NCBI GenBank assembly: GCA_050012355.1
Contig: JBEKHI010000543.1
Coordinates: forward strand, 1 to 6,833
Reading direction: 5' to 3'
Length of the DNA: 6,833 bases
Source of the DNA: JBEKHI01 sp050012355
GTDB taxonomy: Bacteria; Actinomycetota; Actinomycetes; Streptosporangiales; Streptosporangiaceae
The notes under the pieces are model-generated. The model saw nothing but the letters and a program-made list of their open reading frames with translations, was not told where the DNA came from and did not search any database. Below are positions 1 through 5,633 of the stretch, piece after piece; within the stretch, counting starts at the first letter, position 1, and each line of letters begins with the position of its first letter. Position numbers and translations under genes: made by a program.

Positions 1-1
1 C

Positions 2-862
2 GCACCGCTGATCGTGGCGGCGACGCTGCCGTCACCGGCCGCCGACTCACGCATCGTGGACGCGCTGCGGGCCGTACCAGGAATAGCCGAGGTCACGCCC
101 CCGGTCATCTCGGCCGACGGCAAGGCCCTGATGATCATCGCCTATCCGACGACGCAGCAACAGGCCCCGGCGACGAACGCGCTGGTCAATACCCTGAACT
201 CGGTGACGCTGCCCCGGGCGACGGCCGGAACCGGGATGCGGGCCTACGTGACCGGGCCGAACGCGGCGGACGTCACCTTCGCGAACTTCATGGGGCGGCG
301 GCTCCCGTGGGTGATCGCCGTGGTGGTGGCGCTGTCCATGCTGCTGATCCTCGTGCTGTTCCGGTCCGTGGTGATCGCGGTGAAGGCCGCCGTCATGAAC
401 CTGCTGTCTATCACGGCCTCGTTCGGGGTGCTGACCGCCGTGGCCCAGTGGGGCTGGGGCGGGAGGATCTTCGGGTTCCCCGAGAAGATGCCCATAACGA
501 CGTGGGTTCCCGTCTTCTTGTTCGTGATCCTGTTCGGGCTCTCGATGGACTACGAGGTGTTCCTGCTATCACGGATCCGGGAGTCGTGGCTGGGTGGTTC
601 ATCCAACTCGGAGGCGGTCGCCCGCGGCCTGTCGGTCACCGCTCGGGTGATCTCGGCCGCGGCGGCGATCATGGTCGTGGTGTTCCTCGGGTTCGACGCC
701 ACCCCCGAAGTGTCGGTTAAGCAGATCGGTCTCGGGCTCGCGGTGGCGGTACTCGTCGACGCGACGATCGTACGGCTCGTGCTGGTGCCCGCGGTGATGG
801 AACTGCTAGGCAACGCGAACTGGTGGATGCCGTCCTGGCTCAGTCCGCCACGACCTGCGTAG
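2..862 (+). CDS. MMPL-family (RND superfamily) transporter, C-terminal part, cut by window start
   Basis: This is the last 286 codons of a membrane transporter of the MMPL/RND type, which in actinobacteria use the proton gradient to export lipids or drugs. The frame is open to the window edge. The GTG at 14 is probably internal, because the codons before it (APLIV) already read like the conserved extracytoplasmic domain. After about 95 residues of that domain come five hydrophobic segments, starting near LPWVIAVVVALSMLLILVLF, then an NLLSITASFG stretch, and a segment ending GLSMDYEVFLLSRIRE. The Asp-Tyr pair there matches the proton-relay pair known from MmpL3-like proteins. The tail DATIVRLVLVPAVMELLGNANWW is typical of the family. 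The substrate cannot be told. Full family members are about 700 residues or more, so roughly 60% lies outside the window. The gene is convergent with the nitroreductase-family gene and ends at TAG just before a hairpin. Confidence 0.93.
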   Translation, partial: APLIVAATLPSPAADSRIVDALRAVPGIAEVTPPVISADGKALMIIAYPTTQQQAPATNALVNTLNSVTLPRATAGTGMRAYVTGPNAADVTFANFMGRRLPWVIAVVVALSMLLILVLFRSVVIAVKAAVMNLLSITASFGVLTAVAQWGWGGRIFGFPEKMPITTWVPVFLFVILFGLSMDYEVFLLSRIRESWLGGSSNSEAVARGLSVTARVISAAAAIMVVVFLGFDATPEVSVKQIGLGLAVAVLVDATIVRLVLVPAVMELLGNANWWMPSWLSPPRPA

Positions 863-869
863 CCATGAT

Positions 870-910
870 CGTGGACAGTTCGGACCTCATACAGGCCGAA
901 ACTGTCCACG
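870..910. terminator. Hairpin terminator between convergent genes
   Basis: An 11-bp perfect stem (CGTGGACAGTT, 870-880, with its complement at 900-910) continues after single-base bulges at A899 and A884 with CGG/CCG and CCT/AGG, closing on the 5-base loop CATAC (888-892). It lies 8 bp after the transporter stop and 28 bp before the stop of the convergent minus-strand gene, so it can serve both. An A-rich run (aaaacgaaaa) follows on the plus strand and would be a U-rich tail for the minus-strand transcript. There is no T-run for the plus-strand transcript, which is common in actinobacteria. Confidence 0.75.
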
Positions 911-938
911 AAAACGAAAACGTCCGTCTCGGGAGTAG

Positions 939-1379
939 TCACCTGATGGCAGGGGTGAGAACGAAGACCGGCATCGTCCGGGTGGTCTTCTTCGCGTATT
1001 CCGCGTAATCCGGCCACGCGGCGACGGCCCGCTCCCACCAGGTCTCGCGTTCGGCGCCGTGAACCTCCCTGGCCAGGTAGTCCTTCTTGACCGGGCCGTC
1101 CTGGAGTTCCACGTGCGGGTCCGCGATCAGGTTGTAGTACCAGACGGGGTGTTTGGGCGCGCCGCCCAGCGACGCCACGACGGCGTACTCCCCGTCATTC
1201 TCGACGCGCATCAGCGGGGTCTTGCGCACCTTCCCGCTCTTCGCCCCCACCGAGCTAAGGATGATCACCGGCTTGCCGCCCTGCTCGGTGCCTTCCGTGC
1301 CGCCGGAGCGCTCGTAGAGCTCTACCTGGTCGCGGGCAAAGGACATCGCGCTTGGTTCGTACTCGCCAGTCAGGGGCAT
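939..1379 (-). CDS. Deazaflavin (F420)-dependent nitroreductase family protein, Ddn-like
   Basis: A 146-residue protein of the Ddn family, small split-barrel proteins that bind cofactor F420 and reduce quinones or nitro compounds. Mycobacterial Ddn, which activates nitroimidazoles, is about the same length. Family signs are the block VIILSSVGAKSGKVRKTPLM (about residues 38-57), corresponding to the usual TTGRKSGxxRxTPL phosphate/cofactor-binding stretch, then YAVVASLGGAPKHPVWYYN (about 65-83) and ADPHVELQDG. The start at 1379 is chosen because GGAGG sits 6 bases upstream (on the plus strand, cctcc at 1386-1390). The longer frame upstream runs through the intergenic dyad and lacks family resemblance. 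It is divergent from the LysR-type gene, which suggests control by that regulator. The substrate is unknown; not every member has been shown to act on nitro groups. Confidence 0.9.
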   Translation of the reverse strand: MPLTGEYEPSAMSFARDQVELYERSGGTEGTEQGGKPVIILSSVGAKSGKVRKTPLMRVENDGEYAVVASLGGAPKHPVWYYNLIADPHVELQDGPVKKDYLAREVHGAERETWWERAVAAWPDYAEYAKKTTRTMPVFVLTPAIR

Positions 1380-1413
1380 GTCACACCTCCGGTCAGAAGC
1401 CGGCTCCGCCGCC

Positions 1414-1460
1414 GGCACTGGAATCATAAGCGGACTTCACCCCGCTTGTATTCCAGTGCC
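1414..1460. repeat. Interrupted inverted repeat in the divergent ddn-like/lysR gap
   Basis: The outer arms GGCACTGGAAT (1414-1424) and its exact complement (1450-1460) enclose a second pair, AAGCGG (1428-1433) and CCGCTT (1442-1447). The centre is the 8-base acttcacc, and the offset between outer and inner arms is 3 bases on one side and 2 on the other. In total 17 base pairs can form. It lies 35 bp upstream of the nitroreductase-family start and 80 bp upstream of the lysR start. It may be a regulator binding site for the divergent pair or a folded leader of the minus-strand transcript; the sequence alone does not decide. Confidence 0.7.
1423..1452 (-). promoter_or_regulatory. Possible promoter of the Ddn-like gene
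   Basis: Reading the minus strand, AATACA (1452-1447) lies 18 bases before TATGAT (1428-1423). The -10 match to TANNNT is good and the -35 match is weak (ACA only). Both boxes lie within the inverted repeat at 1414-1460, one at each arm, so a protein bound to that dyad would block RNA polymerase. The predicted transcript start, around 1416, leaves a leader of roughly 35-40 bases containing the GGAGG site. Confidence 0.35.
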
Positions 1461-1527
1461 CAGCCGGAAGACCCGGTATGACCGATAGGTGGCATGGATG
1501 CCGCTGGGCGGTCAAATAAATAGGATC

Positions 1528-1533
1528 TATAGT
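1528..1533 (+). promoter_or_regulatory. Possible -10 box for a leaderless lysR transcript
   Basis: TATAGT at 1528-1533 ends 6 bases before the ATG at 1540, so transcription would begin at or next to the A of the start codon. No good -35 box is seen 16-18 bases upstream. An alternative -10 box, TAGGAT, lies at 1521-1526. The local sequence is AT-rich compared with its surroundings, and ATAG-GAT-CTAT at 1520-1530 forms a small dyad. Confidence 0.35.
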
Positions 1534-1539
1534 CGGAGG

Positions 1540-2988
1540 ATGCTGGACGTCACCAGGCTGAGGGTGCTCGTCGCGGTCGCCCGACACGGCTCGGTGACCC
1601 GCGCCGCGCAGGAGCTCAACTACGCCCAGCCATCGGTCAGCCATCATCTTTCCCGGCTGGAAGCCGAGACCGGCACCAAGCTCATTCAGCGGGCCGGGCG
1701 CGGGATCCGGCTTACCGACGCCGGCCGGCTGCTCGCGGAGCGGGCCGCCGAGGTCATCGGCCGGCTGGACGCGGCCGAGAGCGAGCTCGCCGCCTACGCC
1801 GGGCTGCGGGCCGGACGGCTGCGGCTGGCGGCGTTCCCGTCGGCGCTCGGCACCCTGGTCCCGGCCGCCGCGGCGGCGCTTCGTACCAGTCACCCCGACA
1901 TCGACCTGCGGCTCACCGAGGCCGAGCCGCCCGAGGCGCTGCGAATGCTGCGGGCCGGTTACGTCGACGTGGCGCTCATCTTCCGGCACACCGATAGCAC
2001 GGAAACGCAAGATCAGGACGTGTCCGATCTGCGCGAGGATCTCGTCCTCGACGAGCCGGTGTACCTCGTAACATCGGCCAGCGACACCCATCTTGCCCCC
2101 GCGATCACCGAACTGCCCACCGCTGACCTCGCCCAGTTCGCCGAACGACGGTGGATCGCCGGCTGCGACCGCTGCCGCGATCACCTGCTCCGGCAGTGCG
2201 CGATGGCCGGATTCAACCCGCGGATCATGTTCACCACCGATGACTTCGTGGCCGTTCAGGCCCTGGTCACCGCTGGCCTCGGCATGTCGACGCTCCCGGA
2301 GATGGCGCTGCGGGCCGCGCGTAACCCCGGGATCCGCTCGGTCAAGATCCGTGGCACCCGCCGCCAGGTATTCGCGGTGCGGTACGGAGAGCCGCCCGAC
2401 CCGCCCGCCAGCGCGCTGCTGCTCGCCGCCTTCCGGGCGGCCGCGTTAAATCTCGCCGGTAAGGTACCGCTGCACGGTCGGGCCGATCGCCGCGACCAGA
2501 TCTTCCGTGCTCGCGGTGGCCAGCGGCTCAAGCCGCAGCACGTACCGGGTGAATCCCAGGCCGACGATCTGACTGGCGACCAGCGCCGCCGTCGCGTGCT
2601 CGTTCGTCGGCGCGGACCTCAGCAGGCTGAGGAAGACCGAACCGACGTCTACCGCGCCCCAGACGGTGAGCACCGTCCGCACCAGGGTCTCGCCGAGGTG
2701 ATCGGCGAACTTGGGACCCCATTTCGCTCGCTCCGCCGCCAGCATCGCCCCGATACGCTCCGAAGGCACCGCCGGCAGTTCCATGGCCACCGCGAACAGC
2801 TCCTCCTTGGTGCCGTAAAAGTGGTGGACGAGAGCCGGATCCACGCCCGCGTCGGCGGCGATGGCCCTGATAGATGCCGCGTCGTAGCCCTGTTCACCGA
2901 ACCGCCGCCGCGCGGCGGCGATGATCGCCTCGCGGGTCCCGCTGTCTCCGGAGCGTCGTCCTGTGCGCCGCCTAGCCGGCCCCGCTGA
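1540..2988 (+). CDS. LysR-family transcriptional regulator with missing stop; conserved part ends near 2445
   Basis: The N-terminus has the LysR winged helix-turn-helix (about residues 5-64), including VTRAAQELNYAQPSVSHHLSRLE, and then LTDAGRLLAERA. The effector domain (about 90-300) includes IDLRLTEAEPPEALRMLRAGYVDVALI and DDFVAVQALVTAGLGMSTLP. LysR proteins are usually about 300 residues, and resemblance stops at LLAAFRAAAL (residue ~303, nucleotide ~2448). The frame then stays open for about 180 Arg-rich residues, to TGA at 2986, exactly opposite the tetR gene. That tail looks like antisense translation. TAA at 2447-2449 lies one base out of frame at the expected end, which suggests a frameshift. 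The start at 1540 fits the family N-terminus. GGAGG at 1535-1539 touches the ATG and is too close for ordinary initiation. The upstream in-frame starts at 1489 and 1498 run through promoter-like sequence. It probably regulates the divergent nitroreductase-family gene. Confidence 0.85.
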   Translation: MLDVTRLRVLVAVARHGSVTRAAQELNYAQPSVSHHLSRLEAETGTKLIQRAGRGIRLTDAGRLLAERAAEVIGRLDAAESELAAYAGLRAGRLRLAAFPSALGTLVPAAAAALRTSHPDIDLRLTEAEPPEALRMLRAGYVDVALIFRHTDSTETQDQDVSDLREDLVLDEPVYLVTSASDTHLAPAITELPTADLAQFAERRWIAGCDRCRDHLLRQCAMAGFNPRIMFTTDDFVAVQALVTAGLGMSTLPEMALRAARNPGIRSVKIRGTRRQVFAVRYGEPPDPPASALLLAAFRAAALNLAGKVPLHGRADRRDQIFRARGGQRLKPQHVPGESQADDLTGDQRRRRVLVRRRGPQQAEEDRTDVYRAPDGEHRPHQGLAEVIGELGTPFRSLRRQHRPDTLRRHRRQFHGHREQLLLGAVKVVDESRIHARVGGDGPDRCRVVALFTEPPPRGGDDRLAGPAVSGASSCAPPSRPR

Positions 2989-2994
2989 GCTCAA
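2446..2994 (-). CDS. TetR-family transcriptional repressor of the ABC operon
   Basis: A 182-residue regulator from the proposed TTG start. The N-terminal TetR DNA-binding domain (about residues 20-67) reads TREAIIAAARRRFGEQGYDA, then SIRAIAADAGVDPALVHHFY and GTKEELF, a near-consensus helix-turn-helix. The rest is the helical ligand-binding and dimerisation part typical of actinobacterial TetR proteins; the ligand cannot be read from it. No ATG or GTG lies between the upstream ATPase stop (2972) and the domain. TTG at 2994 has GGAGG 9 bases upstream (3004-3008) and gives a normal-length N-terminus. The ATG at 3021 is the alternative. The 23-bp overlap implies translational coupling to the ATPase gene. 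As the last gene of the efflux operon it would repress its own operon through the palindromes at 5538-5573. It is convergent with lysR, whose reading frame runs antisense through this gene. Confidence 0.92.
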   Translation of the reverse strand: MSSAGPARRRTGRRSGDSGTREAIIAAARRRFGEQGYDAASIRAIAADAGVDPALVHHFYGTKEELFAVAMELPAVPSERIGAMLAAERAKWGPKFADHLGETLVRTVLTVWGAVDVGSVFLSLLRSAPTNEHATAALVASQIVGLGFTRYVLRLEPLATASTEDLVAAIGPTVQRYLTGEI

Positions 2995-3817
2995 CGAAAC
3001 GTTCCTCCAGTGTCGCGGCATCGGTTCGCACCCGGGCCGGCACGTCGCCGAGTGCCCGCTCGACGGCGCTGACCGTGGCTCCCGGTACCCGCAACGAGGT
3101 GCCGGACAACATGGCCCGCAGTCCGGCCGTCTCGAGCGCGCGGTACGCGGCCGTCCAGTCCTGGGCTTGCGCAACTACCGTACGCGACCCCGCGATGATC
3201 TCCCGCTCACTCCCCTGCGCGACGACTTTCCCGGCCGCCATCACGAGCAGCCGACGGCATTCGGCCGCCTCCTCGAGATAGTGCGTCGTCACGACAACGC
3301 CGGTGCCCGCCTCGGCCGCCGACCCGATCGTCTGCCAGAGCCGGGACCGCGCCAGCGGGTCGACCCCGGAGGTCGGCTCGTCAAGGACCAGCAGCGATGG
3401 CCGGTGCGCGAGCGCCTGCGCGAACGCGACCCGGCGGGCCACGCCGAGCGGCAGTTCGCCCGCCCGCACGTCGGCGTACGCTCGCAACGGCTCGGGGACA
3501 CCGCGCGATCCGCCGAAAACCGACGCCGCGAACGCCAGGTTCTCCGCGACGGTCAGGTCCTCGTATAGCGCCAGTCCCTGCGGCACGTACCCGATCTTCC
3601 GCCGCGTCCCGCGGGACGGCGCGGATCCGAATAGCGTCACCCGGCCCGAGGTCGGGCGCAGCAGCCCCAGCAGCATCCGGATCAGCGTGGTCTTACCCGC
3701 GCCGTTCGCGCCGAGCAGCCCGACGACCTCGCCCGGCGCGACCTCCAGGTTCACCCCCTTGACGGCGGTGAACGCGCCGAACCGGCGGGTGACCGACTCG
3801 CACTCAGCTAGCATCAT
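2972..3817 (-). CDS. ABC transporter ATP-binding protein (second ATPase, with variant signature motif)
   Basis: This ATPase subunit of an ABC-2 type exporter has 281 residues. Motifs in order: Walker A GANGAGKTT (36-44), Q-loop YVPQ (Gln80), signature region ELPLGVARRV (121-130), Walker B LLVLDEPTSGVDP with catalytic Glu147, and switch histidine His179 in TTHYLEEA. The signature reads LPLGV instead of LSGGQ. From memory, the C-terminal half of enterobacterial YbhF/RbbA double ATPases has the same kind of LPLG variant, which supports membership of that group. About 80 residues after the ATPase core form a C-terminal extension. The start overlaps the previous stop (ATGA, 3817-3814). A second ATG follows at 3814; GGGAGG lies 4 or 7 bases upstream of the two starts, so either may be used. 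It most likely pairs with the neighbouring ATPase as a heterodimer on the single permease. Confidence 0.93.
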   Translation of the reverse strand: MMLAECESVTRRFGAFTAVKGVNLEVAPGEVVGLLGANGAGKTTLIRMLLGLLRPTSGRVTLFGSAPSRGTRRKIGYVPQGLALYEDLTVAENLAFAASVFGGSRGVPEPLRAYADVRAGELPLGVARRVAFAQALAHRPSLLVLDEPTSGVDPLARSRLWQTIGSAAEAGTGVVVTTHYLEEAAECRRLLVMAAGKVVAQGSEREIIAGSRTVVAQAQDWTAAYRALETAGLRAMLSGTSLRVPGATVSAVERALGDVPARVRTDAATLEERFVELSGAG

Positions 3818-4488
3818 GACGCCTCCCTGGCCAGTTGCAGCGCGACAACCGCGTCGCGCAGCGACCCCGCGTCGCCAGTGATCTCGGCCGGGGTTCCGGA
3901 AGCCAGCTCCCGGCCCTCGTCAAGTACCAGCACCGTCGCGGCGCGGGCGGCCTCGTCCAGGTACGTAGTCGACATGAGGATCGCCGTCCCGTCACCCGCC
4001 GCGCGGGTGATCAGCCACCAAAGATCGGACCGGCTCACCGGGTCGACGCCGGTGGACGGCTCGTCGAGCACCAGCAGCTCGGGCGAGGGCAGCATCGCGG
4101 CGATCACGGCGAGCTTGCGCAGCATTCCCCCGGACAGCTGACCCGCCAGCCGATCGGTGAACTTGTCAAGCCCGGCCAGCCGCAGGTATTCGTCGTAGTC
4201 GCCCTTGACCCCGTAGACCGCCGCGCGGAATCGCAGGTTCTCCGCGACGGACAGATCCGGGTAGACCCCGCCGCCGGGAGCTAGATAGCCGAGCCGAGAC
4301 CGCTCCGGCCGGCGTACCGACCCGGCGGAAGGAGCGAGTACTCCGGCGACACACCTGAGCAGCGTCGTTTTGCCCGCTCCGTCTCCGCCTACTACGGCGG
4401 TCACCCGGCCGGGGTCCGCACCGACGCTGACGTCCCGCAGTAGTTCTTTTTCCCCGACCATAACGACGATGTTCGATGCCCCCCACAT
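3814..4488 (-). CDS. ABC transporter ATP-binding protein (first ATPase, lacks Q-loop Gln and switch His)
   Basis: A compact 224-residue ATPase subunit. It has Walker A GGDGAGKTT (34-42), signature LSGGM (118-122), and Walker B LLVLDEPSTGVDP with Glu143. The region where the Q-loop glutamine belongs reads GYLAPGGGVYPDLSV, with Pro71 in place of Gln. The switch-histidine position reads MSTTYLDEA, with Thr175 in place of His. It resembles the N-terminal half of YbhF/RbbA-like double ATPases. The start at 4488 lies 1 bp after the permease stop. The longer frame upstream overlaps the permease and shows no ATPase sequence. The ribosome binding site is weak (GGGAAGGG upstream), so translation is probably coupled to the permease. 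The partner is the next ATPase, encoded with a 4-bp overlap. The cargo is not known. Confidence 0.92.
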   Translation of the reverse strand: MWGASNIVVMVGEKELLRDVSVGADPGRVTAVVGGDGAGKTTLLRCVAGVLAPSAGSVRRPERSRLGYLAPGGGVYPDLSVAENLRFRAAVYGVKGDYDEYLRLAGLDKFTDRLAGQLSGGMLRKLAVIAAMLPSPELLVLDEPSTGVDPVSRSDLWWLITRAAGDGTAILMSTTYLDEAARAATVLVLDEGRELASGTPAEITGDAGSLRDAVVALQLAREAS

Positions 4489-4489
4489 A

Positions 4490-5515
4490 TCACGCCGCCC
4501 TTCCCGCGTGCGGGGCGAGCAGGGCGCGGAACCGCAACGTGGCCAGCAGCACAACCGCGGCTCCGATTACCGTCAGGAAGGTGAACGGCGCCCAGAGCGC
4601 GGTTATCGGCTCGCCCTTCAGCATGACGCCCCGGGCGATGTCGATGAAATAGCTGATCGGCAGGATGTACGCGATCCAGCGCACCCCGGCCACCATCGAC
4701 GACAGCGGGAAGATCAGCCCGGACAGCAGGATCTGCGGCAGCAGGATCATGATCGCCAGCTGGATGGCCTGGCCCTGGTTCTGCGAGACGCTGGAGATCA
4801 GCACGCCGATGCCGAGCGTGGTGAACACGAACAGCAGCGCCCCGAGGCCGAAGACCAGCGGCGAGCCTACGAAGGGCACCCCGAAGAGCGTTATCCCGAC
4901 GATGAGCACCAGCGCCAGGTCCGCCAGGGCGACCACGAAGTACGGCACCAGCTTGCCAACGAACACGTCGGCGGGTTTGAGCGGCATCACCGCGAGTTGC
5001 TCCAAGGTTCCGCTCTCCCGCTCCCGGACCACGCCGAGGCTGGTGATCACCGTCCCGATGAACGCGAGGATCACCCCGGTCAGACCGGGAATCATGATGT
5101 CGGAGGTCTTCAGGCCCGGGTTGTAGAGAACCGTGGCGTGCACCGCCGCCGTATCCCCGGTGCCGGCCAGCGCGCGCTCGGCCGCCTGCGCGGTGAAAAG
5201 CTGGCTGCCGTCGATGAGCACTTCGGGCGTGGCTCCGTCGCCGGTGACGAAGGCGACCGCCGCGTGCCCGTCGCGGAGCTGGTTGCGTGCCCAGTCCTGG
5301 CCTCCGGCGGCGTCCCGCGCCACCACCGCGAACGGTTTCGGCGGTGCCGCCGAGTGCGCCCGGGGGCCCGCGACCACCGCGGCCACGCTTGACACGTCGA
5401 AGCTGGCCGCGTAGCCGAGCACGACGAGCAGCAGGACCGGCATCAGGATCATCATCGCCAGCGTCCGGCGGTCCCGGCGGAGCTGCCGGAACTCCTTCAC
5501 GATCATTGCTCGCAT
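4490..5515 (-). CDS. ABC-2 type transporter permease (YbhS/YbhR/YhhJ-like)
   Basis: The 341-residue membrane subunit of an ABC-2 exporter. A short cytoplasmic start (MIVKEFRQLRRDRRTL) leads to TM1 (about 19-37), followed by an external domain of roughly 105 residues. TM2 (about 143-163) is followed by the cytoplasmic RERESGTLEQLAVMPL (164-179), characteristic of this group. The remaining TM segments lie near 189-212, 219-243, 252-271 and 308-327, giving six in all. The stretch LPQILLSGLIFPL near TM5 is also typical. Only one permease gene is present, so it would act as a homodimer bearing the two different ATPases, unless a second permease lies elsewhere. The start at 5515 has GGGGGA 6 bases upstream. 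It is the first gene of the operon, whereas ABC-2 operons often begin with the ATPase. Likely cargo is a drug or small hydrophobic compound (inference from the family and the TetR partner). Confidence 0.92.
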   Translation of the reverse strand: MRAMIVKEFRQLRRDRRTLAMMILMPVLLLVVLGYAASFDVSSVAAVVAGPRAHSAAPPKPFAVVARDAAGGQDWARNQLRDGHAAVAFVTGDGATPEVLIDGSQLFTAQAAERALAGTGDTAAVHATVLYNPGLKTSDIMIPGLTGVILAFIGTVITSLGVVRERESGTLEQLAVMPLKPADVFVGKLVPYFVVALADLALVLIVGITLFGVPFVGSPLVFGLGALLFVFTTLGIGVLISSVSQNQGQAIQLAIMILLPQILLSGLIFPLSSMVAGVRWIAYILPISYFIDIARGVMLKGEPITALWAPFTFLTVIGAAVVLLATLRFRALLAPHAGRAA

Positions 5516-5537
5516 GGCTTGTCCCCCGCTTCAAGAT

Positions 5538-5573
5538 AATTCATCACGTGGTGAATTCTACACATGATGAATT
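5538..5573. promoter_or_regulatory. Two overlapping 20-bp palindromes, probable TetR operator
   Basis: The first palindrome, AATTCATCAC-GTGGTGAATT (5538-5557), has 9 of 10 symmetric pairs matching. The second (5554-5573) begins in the shared AATT and reads AATTCTACAC-ATGATGAATT: a good right half and a degraded left half (7 of 10). The centres are 16 bp apart and the whole site is 36 bp. The common half-site is RTGRTGAATT. It covers the -10 box and start of the ABC operon promoter and touches the possible -35 region of the divergent SDR promoter. The TetR protein encoded last in the operon is the natural candidate binder. Confidence 0.7.
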
Positions 5574-5582
5574 ACCGCGCAA
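5555..5582 (-). promoter_or_regulatory. Promoter of the permease-ATPase-ATPase-tetR operon
   Basis: On the minus strand, TTGCGC (5582-5577) is followed after 16 bases by TAGAAT (5560-5555). The -10 box is strong and the -35 box keeps TTG. Transcription would begin near 5548, at the centre of the first palindrome, leaving a leader of about 33 bases that carries the GGGGGA site before the permease ATG. The operator overlaps both the spacer and the start, as expected for simple repression. Confidence 0.55.
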
Positions 5583-5599
5583 GCCGGCTGCTCTAGGCT
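5571..5599 (+). promoter_or_regulatory. Possible promoter of the SDR gene
   Basis: TAGGCT at 5594-5599 is a plausible actinobacterial -10 box. ATTACC at 5571-5576, 17 bases upstream, is a weak -35 box. Transcription would begin near 5606, and AGGAGG at 5623-5628 lies 5 bases before the ATG at 5634. The -35 region touches the right half of the second operator palindrome, so shared control with the ABC operon is possible. Confidence 0.35.
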
Positions 5600-5633
5600 G
5601 ACCCAACGCGGACAAACCACGCAGGAGGATGGC

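Noticed and set aside
1393..2184. A 263-codon minus-strand frame opposite the lysR start
   Set aside because: It is antisense to a clear LysR domain, low in complexity and has no ribosome binding site. It arises from high GC content.
2093..2449. A 118-codon plus-strand frame within lysR
   Set aside because: It is a shifted-frame shadow rich in Ser, Pro and Arg with no domain. Its stop matters only as the out-of-frame TAA at the lysR end.
4370..5392. A long plus-strand frame antisense to the ABC genes
   Set aside because: Composition is dominated by Arg, Asp, Gln and His, as in antisense translation of GC-rich genes, and there is no start signal.
4401..5534. A 377-codon minus-strand frame over the permease
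   Set aside because: It is Arg/Gly-rich shadow coding; the frame at 4490-5515 gives a proper six-TM permease with family motifs.
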